Made by a program: the position numbers and the translations under genes. This document shows, piece after piece, positions 24,579-32,545 of a DNA stretch of 64,000 nt. Every line of letters starts with the position of its first letter. The first letter of the stretch is position 1. Source of the DNA: Candidatus Coatesiibacteriota bacterium (lineage in GTDB: Bacteria; RBG-13-66-14; B26-G2; JAUVZD01); contig JAUVZD010000009.1 of assembly GCA_030602715.1 (NCBI GenBank), forward strand, positions 1 through 64,000, written 5' to 3'. The notes beneath the pieces are model-generated. The model worked only from the letters and a program-made list of their open reading frames with translations, ran no database searches and had not been told where the DNA came from.

Positions 24579-27500
24579 CTAACCGAATATTTCCTGTCTT
24601 AATTTTAAAGAATAAACATCGCCATCTCTAGTAAAATCCAGAAGTAGATCTGAAATTTCTGCTTTGTGTTCATCGGGTATACCAATTTCCCTGAGTATAT
24701 TACCTAAAGCACTTATTATTCTTTCTCGCAACCAGGGATTTGTAATCAGATTACCACTTGGTCTAGCTGCTATTAATAACAAACCAACACATTTATTTAG
24801 ATACTTTGGGGCATTGTAAACTATGTAATCAATATAACGCCAAGTTAAAAATCCTTGATGAGAAGTAATATCTCCAGATATTCTCACTGCTATTTTTTCT
24901 AGAAATTTTATTATTTTAGGGAATATTTCATTATCCCTATCTAAAATAGGTTTCTTATCACCCATATCATTGTTTAATACTTCAAAACATGCGTCAAAAA
25001 CATCTTTGTCTTCATCATCGGCTAGTTCTAAAAGCAATGAATAGACTCTTGGAAATTTTTTTTCGTCGGTGACTTTAGATGAAAATACTTCAACTGCCCA
25101 TTTTTTGAAGTCGTTATCAGCGGAACCACCTTTAATTCTTGATGTAACTATATTATTGAAATTCTCATCTTCAACATATCTATAAAGACAAAGTTTAAAT
25201 GCTGCTTCTCGCGTTGGTAGGTCTTTAGAATCTAGCAATCGTTCCCAAAATGCTATACTTTCGTTTTTATATTCTGGATATAATGGGCCTGAGAAATACA
25301 TTAAAAAAGGATAAATTACCGATTCATCATATTCCCCTTCTAAATATCTAGTAATAATAATGTCAGCAAGTTCTCTACTTTTTTCCCAAAGATTCCCTAG
25401 ATGCTTTATTGTACAAGCCCGAACAGCAGGATGTGGGTCATTAGATAAAGTTAAGATTTTATCTTTTACTGTTTTATTAGGTCGTATTGTATATAGTAAC
25501 TCTAAACATATTAGTGTATTCCCTCTAACGGAATTATAACCTATTTCAAAGGACCTTAATGGATGATCTACAGAGATTTCATTACTCGGATCAAAGTCCT
25601 CAGAAAATTCTATTAATTCCTTTTCACTATAGTCTAAATCATTATTGTCAAATATACCACTTCTGAGAGTTTTTTCAATACACCTCAATATTTCTATTTT
25701 AATGTTGCTATCTTCAAAATTATCAAAAAAACTACATATCTCAATCATTTTGCTTGTTTCTATATCATGTTTTCTTATAGTGAAAATGAAAGATGAGATA
25801 AATTCCGGATTTTTACATTCCTCACAAACTATTTTTATAATACAATGATATTTTTTAATGTTTTGTGCTATTAATTGTGCTATCTCCCTTCCGAATTCTG
25901 AAACACTATTTTTTAGAAAATCGTAATCACCAACATCGCCAGACATAATTTTCCTAGTTATTTTTTTCAGTTCTTCATTTGTCATATTTTCAAGTTCGGC
26001 TTTTGAGAAAGGGGACGTTACTATTCCCCCTCTTATTTCACCAATAGGGTGGGATGGTTTTAGTGAGTCGTCTATATTGAAATCTTTGTTTAGATTCTCA
26101 ATTACTTCATTAAGTTCATCAGACCTTTCTTCTGTTTTAACAGATTGGATAAGATCAACGTTAAGATAATATTTTCCTGAATCACCATATTTCTCGTAAT
26201 GGTCACTGTGTAAGATGAAATCCAACCATTTTCTTTTTTGCTCATCATTCCAAAACTTATATGCTTCTCTTATCGAATTTTGTAATGCGTATTCGATATG
26301 GCTAAACGTTGCATATTTTTCTGATGTTGCCATCTTAAGAATTTCATATTTGAAAATAGATGGTGCTGCAGACATACCTTCTAGTAGTAAGTATGCGCCC
26401 ATTGCAAAATTACGGTCCAAAAAATCCCTCTTTGTAATACGAATTATCTCAGGGTCACTTTTTACAATTTCTTCTATTAATTTATGTAAAATGCTTATTA
26501 ATAATTCATGTAAATAATGGGCATAGTCTCCTCTTAGTTCTCGTTCACTTGATGTTTTTCCGAAATATAAAAGTTTTGCATATCCTTTTTTATATTCCTC
26601 TTCATTGGAGAATTCAGATTCTGAAGCTATTAATCCTTCATAAGTCAGTCGAAGGAATACAGGTAGAAATATTCTTGGATTTATTTTTAAAATTATCTCC
26701 AAAAAATGCCTAAATGCATGGACATCTACATCTCTTTTTCTTAATATCAATGCATAACCCCAAGATTCGAATAAAAGCGAGCTTTTTATAGGGTCATTTT
26801 CTGCTATTTCTGAAATTAGTTTTAAAATTGTATCGTGAAAAAAATTTTGTGGTATATAAGCGTCTCTTAAACAAATTTCTTTTGTAATATTGAAAGTCCT
26901 TTCGTAAGTATAAATTTTCTTTTCTCTTACAATTCTAATAAAAGTATCTGCATAAAACGGATTTATTTTTGTTATTAACAGAATATATTCTAGGACTTCA
27001 TCTACACTTTGTTCGATGTTTTCTATTAAAAATTCGAAGAATTTCTCTAAGTCTTTTCCTCGTGGTACTTCCTCTATGTATTCATCAAGAATACATTTAT
27101 CAATGTGTGCGAACCAAATTGGTGACTTTATATTTTCTAAGAAAAACTCTATTAGTCTTGGATATGTTTCAAATATTTTGCTAAGCATTTTCCCCTCTTG
27201 GTGCGTTGGTTCCCTTATCTCTGCTAGATAATAAACTAGAGCTAAATTTCCTAAAAAATTTACATTTTCTATATTAATCTCCTTCTCTAGAAGAATGTTA
27301 ATTATATCCCCAGCCTCAGGCGCGATTTCATCAATTATTTTTAGTCCTTCCTGCCAGATTTTCCTTGCTTTATCAATATCCCCTATTTCTTGAAGTAGAT
27401 TTGCATAACTTAGGTATAAAAAATGGTCATCTGAAAAAGCTGTTAAAGCGGCTTCGTAGAAACTACATGCTTTATCATTATTTCCTTTTTCTTTCTCCCT

Positions 27501-27947
27501 TTCTGCTTCTAGGGCTAATTTTACAGCTCTTAAGTGAGCTTCTTGCGCAAAAGAAGGTTTGATTTCTAATTCCGTTTCCTCATCCTCCAATTCTATCAAT
27601 CCTTTTTCTTTTAATTTTAACTGTTCTATTACGGGTGTATCTTGTTCAACAACATATCCCCATCTTGGCAATTTACCTTCTTTGACTGATTTCTTTGTTG
27701 ACTCTCTATGTCCGATTAATTCGCCCTTTGTATATTTTTTCCCTGATGGATGTTCTTGGTCGTACCCCATATCATCATGGCAATCTTGGCATAAAGGAAT
27801 TGCATTATCTATATCGTTTGTTCCTCCATATTTAGGTTTTACAATGTGATGTACTCTAATTTTAACACCTTTAAACTGCTTGCAGATGCAACAGTACCTA
27901 CCCGTTTCGACAAGTAATTGTTCTTCTTCTTTCTTGTTAAATCCCAT
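24579..27947 (-). CDS. HNH endonuclease domain fused to a long TPR/HEAT-like helical repeat region
   Basis: A 1122-residue protein in AT-rich DNA. The N-terminus is an HNH nuclease with structural zinc: YCCIC (19-22), RVHHIVKPKYGGTNDIDNAI (31-50) and CxxCH (53-57). Residues of about 130-230 resemble TPR units (KACSFYEAALTAFSDDHFLYLSY, IGDIDKARKIWQEGLKI). The rest is helical, and its last third has HEAT-like pairs (DPHPAVRACTIKHLGNLW). There is no ATPase motif, signal peptide or membrane helix. I recognise no named family of this build. AGGGG precedes the ATG. It stands alone between the aldo/keto reductase and a radical SAM gene. A nuclease joined to a large sensor-like solenoid in a foreign-looking insert suggests a single-gene defence or mobile-element protein (inference). 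Confidence 0.82.
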   Translation of the reverse strand: MGFNKKEEEQLLVETGRYCCICKQFKGVKIRVHHIVKPKYGGTNDIDNAIPLCQDCHDDMGYDQEHPSGKKYTKGELIGHRESTKKSVKEGKLPRWGYVVEQDTPVIEQLKLKEKGLIELEDEETELEIKPSFAQEAHLRAVKLALEAEREKEKGNNDKACSFYEAALTAFSDDHFLYLSYANLLQEIGDIDKARKIWQEGLKIIDEIAPEAGDIINILLEKEINIENVNFLGNLALVYYLAEIREPTHQEGKMLSKIFETYPRLIEFFLENIKSPIWFAHIDKCILDEYIEEVPRGKDLEKFFEFLIENIEQSVDEVLEYILLITKINPFYADTFIRIVREKKIYTYERTFNITKEICLRDAYIPQNFFHDTILKLISEIAENDPIKSSLLFESWGYALILRKRDVDVHAFRHFLEIILKINPRIFLPVFLRLTYEGLIASESEFSNEEEYKKGYAKLLYFGKTSSERELRGDYAHYLHELLISILHKLIEEIVKSDPEIIRITKRDFLDRNFAMGAYLLLEGMSAAPSIFKYEILKMATSEKYATFSHIEYALQNSIREAYKFWNDEQKRKWLDFILHSDHYEKYGDSGKYYLNVDLIQSVKTEERSDELNEVIENLNKDFNIDDSLKPSHPIGEIRGGIVTSPFSKAELENMTNEELKKITRKIMSGDVGDYDFLKNSVSEFGREIAQLIAQNIKKYHCIIKIVCEECKNPEFISSFIFTIRKHDIETSKMIEICSFFDNFEDSNIKIEILRCIEKTLRSGIFDNNDLDYSEKELIEFSEDFDPSNEISVDHPLRSFEIGYNSVRGNTLICLELLYTIRPNKTVKDKILTLSNDPHPAVRACTIKHLGNLWEKSRELADIIITRYLEGEYDESVIYPFLMYFSGPLYPEYKNESIAFWERLLDSKDLPTREAAFKLCLYRYVEDENFNNIVTSRIKGGSADNDFKKWAVEVFSSKVTDEKKFPRVYSLLLELADDEDKDVFDACFEVLNNDMGDKKPILDRDNEIFPKIIKFLEKIAVRISGDITSHQGFLTWRYIDYIVYNAPKYLNKCVGLLLIAARPSGNLITNPWLRERIISALGNILREIGIPDEHKAEISDLLLDFTRDGDVYSLKLRQEIFG

Positions 27948-28083
27948 TTTTCCCCTATTCCTTTTACTTTGCTTTTATAAAAAATGATTAAAGAATTTAA
28001 TTTTCCCATATTATCTATTCATGTTAATATACAATAACTAGGATTTATTTTCAAGCTCTTCTCATTCCCATAAATATGGATTA

Positions 28084-29196
28084 TCACCCATAATCCTCCC
28101 CCCTCAACAGGTGCAGGTTCGCCAGGTTGACCCGTGAAAGCCCCGCCCCCAAAGCGGCTCGGTAGCATCTCTGGGCGTGCGTCCGGGAGGTGGTGGGCAG
28201 GTCGCTCATATGGTGGCAGGGGTGGAAGCCCAGGAGGGAGTAGGGAATCTCGGGGTTCAGGTCAGCCAGTCGGCGGGCAATCTCCGCCACCTCCGTTTCA
28301 TCCACATAGCCGGGAACCAGCAGGCTGCTCGCCACCAGTGGCGGGGGAATGGGGCGTTTGGGGATATATTCAGCCAAGATGGACAGATTTTCCCAGGTCT
28401 GGGAGTTGGAGACCCCGGTCAGGGCGATGTGCAGGTTTTCGTCCGCTGACTTGAGGTCAAATTTGATACAGCCCCCGCTCTGCAAAGTGATATCCATCAT
28501 CTGCCGGGCGATGCGGGGGGACATTGAGCCGTTGGTCTCCCAGCAGATGCGCAGGATGCGCCCCTGACGCTTCGCCTCCCTCAGGGCTAGGCGGGATGTC
28601 TGGAGCGAATGTTCCACCTGCGAAGCCGGGTCTCCGCCGAAATAGCAGACGCAGGCGGTGCGGTCATCCACCGCCTCAGCCAGATTTTTGGCGGATGCTC
28701 CATCCTTCAGGTAGAGGTCACGAAAGTGGCTGTTCTGGCAGAAGAGGCAGTCGTAGGTGCAGGAGTGGTAGAAGACCGCCAGGTTTCTGTAGCCGAACTC
28801 GGGACCGTCCTTGAGGGAATATTGAGGATAGCCGGCGCCGCTCCCGGCGGGGCAGACCCAGGAGGCGACGCAGTTGGTGGGAAGGCTGTCGTAATACCAA
28901 GAGAGGTACCCCCGGCGGACGGTGGAAAGCAGACGGAGTCGGCCCTCTCGGTTCTCCACCATTCCGCAGAAGCCTCGCTCTCCCTCGGGGATAGCGCAGG
29001 CGTTGCCACAGCGTCTGCAGAGTATGCCCTTACGCGGTGGAGCGACCGGCAGTCCATATGGCTCTCTAGCCCGGCGGTGAGCGGACTCTATGTAAGGCCG
29101 GGCTTCATCGGGGCGCTCCACGATACAGTCCCGGCAGAGGGCCAGGGCGCCGGAGATTGTCGGCGAGGTTTTATGGCATAGTTTGCAGGTGGCCAT
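28084..29196 (-). CDS. Radical SAM protein, PFL-activase/AmmeMemoRadiSam-like
   Basis: A 370-residue radical SAM enzyme. The [4Fe-4S]-SAM cluster motif is CTYDCLFCQN near residue 150, followed by FGGDPASQ and WETNGSMSP, and a C-terminal LLGFHPCHHMSDLP. The N-terminal 80 residues hold extra Cys pairs (CKLC...CRDC, CRRCGNACAI, GFCG), probably zinc or Fe-S sites, as in relatives of the PFL-activating enzyme family. The substrate is unknown. A usual partner of the AmmeMemoRadiSam group is not present next to it. The start ATG at 29196 begins with MATCKLC. Confidence 0.85.
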   Translation of the reverse strand: MATCKLCHKTSPTISGALALCRDCIVERPDEARPYIESAHRRAREPYGLPVAPPRKGILCRRCGNACAIPEGERGFCGMVENREGRLRLLSTVRRGYLSWYYDSLPTNCVASWVCPAGSGAGYPQYSLKDGPEFGYRNLAVFYHSCTYDCLFCQNSHFRDLYLKDGASAKNLAEAVDDRTACVCYFGGDPASQVEHSLQTSRLALREAKRQGRILRICWETNGSMSPRIARQMMDITLQSGGCIKFDLKSADENLHIALTGVSNSQTWENLSILAEYIPKRPIPPPLVASSLLVPGYVDETEVAEIARRLADLNPEIPYSLLGFHPCHHMSDLPTTSRTHAQRCYRAALGAGLSRVNLANLHLLRGEDYG

Positions 29197-29474
29197 GGTG
29201 GTGATAGGGAATGGGAATTATATTTCGGCGAAGATGTCGTTCACAATCTAAAGCTATTATAAACACCGTCGTTTTTCAAGTGGTATTATATTCGGGTTAA
29301 CTGGAATTATGATTTGATTGGTGTAAAATTTTGGTAGGTGAGAGAATACGAAAATTTTTTGAATAAACCTTAATGTTATTCCTGGTATTAAGAGAAATAT
29401 CAAGTTTTCTCAAATGGTAAAAATCAGGGAGTGTATTACTTGTAATATTTATAATCTGCAATGAGAAAAGAGCC
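29197..29474. other. AT-rich intergenic stretch without recognised gene
   Basis: Two divergent genes flank it. No coding frame or strong hairpin was found; it should contain the radical SAM promoter on the minus strand, but no clear match is claimed. Confidence 0.4.
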
Positions 29475-29503
29475 TTGATATTTTTTCTAATTTAGTGTAA
29501 GAT
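29475..29503 (+). promoter_or_regulatory. Promoter of the secreted GATase-like protein gene
   Basis: TTGATA, 17 bp, TAAGAT, with the ATG about 38 bp downstream of the -10 box. Confidence 0.55.
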
Positions 29504-29540
29504 AAGACTGTAACCTATTCAAAAATTAAAAGGAGGAGAG

Positions 29541-30329
29541 ATGAAAGCATTAAGTCTAATGGTGGTAGTTGTTCTTTTATCGGCATGTTTTGCTTTTGCC
29601 GACGACCCGGAAAATGTGTTGGTTTACACTGATTGTTATGTTTACAGCTCTGCTGTGGTATCTGCACTGAGTAGTCTGGGGTGGCCCACCAGCGATGTGT
29701 ATTACGCTGACTATACCGGTTTCAACAGCGCAATAGCTGGGGGCACCGAATGGGACATCATTGCAACGGAAGCTTATTACTGGTATTCCTTTTCTTACTG
29801 GGGAGGCAATCTGGACAACTACGTGAACGGTGATTATGGCGGGACAGGTATGGCGGTAGTCTCCACATTTGAAATGGACGATTACTCCAGTCATAGTTTA
29901 TGGGAAGATATGGGCGCTGATTGGGCGGGCGACATCTACTACTCCACTTATAGCGTCTATGTCTGGGATGACACTCATGATATCTTCAATGAGCCCAATG
30001 TGCTGGCTGGACCTTTTAACTGCAACGAGCAAAACTACGTTGATTGTGGCGACAAACATGACGGTTTGGATTCCAAACGCATCGGCGTTGAAGTTGCCGG
30101 TTATACCTCCGATGAACAATCCGGTCAGGGTATGATTTGTATAGGTGAATACAACAGTGAAGATGAACTGGGTCCAACTGTTCTTGCCACTCTGTGCACC
30201 GACATGATGAGCGACCAGACTACCGCTGTTCAGCTTTGGGAGAATATGCTCTACTATGTATGGAACTACGACGTTACCCAAAACGTCCAGCCAGCATCGC
30301 TGGGTGTAATCAAGGCAATGTATCAGTAA
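29541..30329 (+). CDS. Secreted protein, possibly GATase-like fold, ending in a SLGxxK box
   Basis: A 262-residue protein with a signal peptide (MKALSLMVVVVLLSACFAFA). It begins VLVYTDCYVYSSAVVSALSSLGW and alternates strands and helices (IIATEAYYW, GMAVVSTFE), which recalls the class I glutamine amidotransferase-like fold of ThuA-type proteins. The resemblance is weak and no catalytic triad is evident. The C-terminus NVQPASLGVIKAMYQ carries the box shared with three other secreted proteins of this window. AAAGGAGGAGAG precedes the ATG. It stands alone, with its own promoter and a strong terminator. Confidence 0.78.
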   Translation: MKALSLMVVVVLLSACFAFADDPENVLVYTDCYVYSSAVVSALSSLGWPTSDVYYADYTGFNSAIAGGTEWDIIATEAYYWYSFSYWGGNLDNYVNGDYGGTGMAVVSTFEMDDYSSHSLWEDMGADWAGDIYYSTYSVYVWDDTHDIFNEPNVLAGPFNCNEQNYVDCGDKHDGLDSKRIGVEVAGYTSDEQSGQGMICIGEYNSEDELGPTVLATLCTDMMSDQTTAVQLWENMLYYVWNYDVTQNVQPASLGVIKAMYQ

Positions 30330-30350
30330 AGACGGTCCGTTACGATTACC

Positions 30351-30382
30351 GGGGAGGGGATTTTCCCCTCCCCGTCTTTTTT
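30351..30382 (+). terminator. Intrinsic terminator
   Basis: A 9-bp stem GGGGAGGGG / CCCCTCCCC followed by GTCTTTTTT, just after the secreted-protein gene. Confidence 0.88.
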
Positions 30383-30447
30383 ACTAAAACTATTTGGGAG
30401 ACCTTGATAGTTGCAAATCGTAGTTGGGGACGGAGCAGAAAATTCCA

Positions 30448-30475
30448 TTGACAACCGCCCCGCCATATGTAAAAA
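30448..30475 (+). promoter_or_regulatory. Promoter of tRNA-Leu
   Basis: Perfect TTGACA, 16 bp, TAAAAA, ending 27 bp before the tRNA. Confidence 0.6.
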
Positions 30476-30502
30476 TCCCCTCTGCCTGAAGGATTAGTCT
30501 GC

Positions 30503-30589
30503 GCCGGAGTGGTGAAATGGTAGACGCAGGGGACTCAAAATCCCCCGGGGCTGGTCCCCATGTCGGTTCGAGTCCGACCTCCGGCACCA
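30503..30589 (+). tRNA. tRNA-Leu (anticodon CAA)
   Basis: The 87-nt gene has acceptor strands GCCGGAG / CTCCGGC with an encoded CCA, a D-arm, an anticodon stem-loop GGGA-CTCAAAA-TCCC giving anticodon CAA (codon UUG), a long variable arm as expected for a type II tRNA, and a T-arm with GGTTCGAGTCC. Confidence 0.95.
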
Positions 30590-30598
30590 GAATTATAA

Positions 30599-30621
30599 CC
30601 CCCCCGCCAACGGCGGGGGGG
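30599..30621. repeat. GC-rich palindrome after tRNA-Leu
   Basis: A 10-bp inverted repeat around the core CCGCC-AAC-GGCGG, between the tRNA and the convergent zinc-ribbon gene. It may end both transcripts. It is related in form to the CCCCGCC-AAA-GGCGGGG palindromes. Confidence 0.55.
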
Positions 30622-30650
30622 GAATTTATCTCTCAGGAGACCGTCTTTCA

Positions 30651-31295
30651 CTAGCTGAAGCCCACGAGCCAGCTCTCCTTCACCTTCGCCGGATGCATCC
30701 TCAGCCACAGGTCGTCGGGCAGATAGACATCCACACTGCAATACTGACAGCGCACCAGCCTATCCGAGCCGTCCACCAACAGTGTGCCCCCGCACTGGGG
30801 ACAGGTGAAGGCAATCGGTGTGGAGACCGCCGCCTTCTCCATCTCCTTCCCCTTCTCCGCCCCCTCCACCCCCGCCGTGGCGGGGGTGGCGTCAATCAGT
30901 ATCTTCGCCGGCGGATATTCCTTAACCAGCCACTCCGGCGCGGGGAGAACCTCTACCTTCCTCCCGCACTCGGCGCAGGTGTGGGTGTAGGGCTGGGTGA
31001 GCCCCTCATCCACCTCAAAGGCGGTGTCGCACTTGGTGCAGTGGGGAGGGACATGGTAGTAGGTGAGGGTGACATTGAAGGTGCCGAAGATGGTGGACTG
31101 GCGCCCATCGCCCACCTCTAATTCGCCTTTGACCTCCTCATGTATGTCGCTTAAGATGTCCTTCCAGAACTCGTGGGGGACATCAATGTCCGCCTGGCAC
31201 CTGTCGCAGTGCGCCGTCTCCAGGGGTCCGTTGAGCGGAACCGGACCGTCGCACTTGGGGCACTTTATGCCGATCTCAAGCATGGCGTATTGCAT
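30651..31295 (-). CDS. Multi-zinc-ribbon protein of unknown function
   Basis: A protein of 214 residues from the preferred ATG at 31295 (GGAGCCCCCACC upstream; an ATG-type start at 31334 lacks a good site). It has at least three CxxC zinc ribbons: CPKCDG...CDRCQ near the start, CTKCD...CAECG in the middle and CPQCGG...CQYC near the end. Each second ribbon is followed by a helix with an aromatic residue pattern (VPHEFWKDI, YLPDDLWLRM), so the first and last units look like duplicates. No catalytic motif. Probably a protein- or nucleic-acid-binding adaptor. Confidence 0.75.
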   Translation of the reverse strand: MQYAMLEIGIKCPKCDGPVPLNGPLETAHCDRCQADIDVPHEFWKDILSDIHEEVKGELEVGDGRQSTIFGTFNVTLTYYHVPPHCTKCDTAFEVDEGLTQPYTHTCAECGRKVEVLPAPEWLVKEYPPAKILIDATPATAGVEGAEKGKEMEKAAVSTPIAFTCPQCGGTLLVDGSDRLVRCQYCSVDVYLPDDLWLRMHPAKVKESWLVGFS

Positions 31296-31513
31296 GGTGG
31301 GGGCTCCTTTGGTGGGGGGGGTTAATTTTAACAAGGATAGCCTATTGTGGGGAGGAGGTCAAGGGGGGATGTGTGGATTACATAGAAAGATAGTTAATAT
31401 ATTGGATATAATTTTCCTCTCAGTGAAAATTAAATGATATTATGTTGTGGGAATTTCTCTAATAAAAATAAACTATATTATTAATATTTAAATCCATTTA
31501 TATAACATTGGTA

Positions 31514-32341
31514 CTATAACCAAGGAGGTCCAAATAAATATGAAAAGTAGTATTTATAACTTGCTAAGAACATGAATAAAAGAAATATTAATCCTAATAC
31601 TATAGTAACAATAGAAAAAGCTGAGAGTCTTTGTTTTTTCTTCTTTCTCACAATTATTAAAAGAATTAAATTCAAAATTATGAATAATCCGAGAATAAGA
31701 AAGTAATAGCCCAAAAATTTATCTTTAGGTTCAGGACAAAATTTAGACCAATCTTTTTTAACAAATCCCTCTGGCGCTCCTTTAATTCTTCCACTAATAA
31801 AAAATTCGCAATCATCAGGACCTGCGTAAAGTATATGCAAAATTGCTCCATCAAACCTCTCCAAAGCTTCATCACCTTTAATTGAGCATACAATGACCTC
31901 TCCGTATTTTGGATTATCTACAATTGTTAATTCAAAGTCTAAAGTTTCTCTGCTGGTTTTAAGTTTATTAACGGAAAGTATATCTATTTTTTTATCTGAA
32001 AAAATCATAATTGGTTTGCTGGAGGGGATATCACTTTTATCTATATACATTGTACCGTTATTCCAAAATGCAATTTGTATAGAAACGGCATTCCTTATTT
32101 CAATATCATCCCAAAAAATTTTAAGACTTGATTCTTTTTCAAGTGTTTGTGCGAGCAATTCAGACTTACTGACTAAATATATTGGTTCCTTTTTTGATTG
32201 GCTAACAATATATATTGTTACTGCAACTATAATTCCTATTACTAATACAATTATAGCCGTTATGTGCTTTTTCAAAAAGCCCAAAAGTTTTTTATTTTTT
32301 GTAGTTTTTTTCTTTTTCATTTTTTTACTTCTTGCACACAT
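31514..32341 (-). CDS. AT-rich orphan membrane protein with an extracytoplasmic domain
   Basis: A 275-residue protein. A very basic N-terminus (KKMKKKKTTKNKK) precedes a membrane helix (ITAIIVLVIGIIVAVTIYIV). About 150 residues of soluble, strand-rich sequence follow, then two helices near the C-terminus (YYFLILGLFIILNLILLIIV and FSIVTIVLGLIFLLFMFLA). No family is recognised. AAAGGAAAT precedes the ATG. The base composition is much more AT-rich than the flanking zinc-ribbon and glyS genes, as in the PIN-like and HNH genes. Confidence 0.7.
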   Translation of the reverse strand: MCARSKKMKKKKTTKNKKLLGFLKKHITAIIVLVIGIIVAVTIYIVSQSKKEPIYLVSKSELLAQTLEKESSLKIFWDDIEIRNAVSIQIAFWNNGTMYIDKSDIPSSKPIMIFSDKKIDILSVNKLKTSRETLDFELTIVDNPKYGEVIVCSIKGDEALERFDGAILHILYAGPDDCEFFISGRIKGAPEGFVKKDWSKFCPEPKDKFLGYYFLILGLFIILNLILLIIVRKKKKQRLSAFSIVTIVLGLIFLLFMFLASYKYYFSYLFGPPWL

Positions 32342-32545
32342 ATATTTCCTTTCAAAAATGAAATAAACTATGCCTAATTCAAAAAACCCTTATAATTCTT
32401 AATATGTAGATTATAATTTGAATCAGTATAACATATAATATATATTATCTCAAGTTATTTTTGCATTTTTAAAAAAACTTTATTTAGTGTTGCTGGTAAT
32501 AGAATGGTTAGAATTAGTAAAAATTATGTTATTTTTTTACAATTT

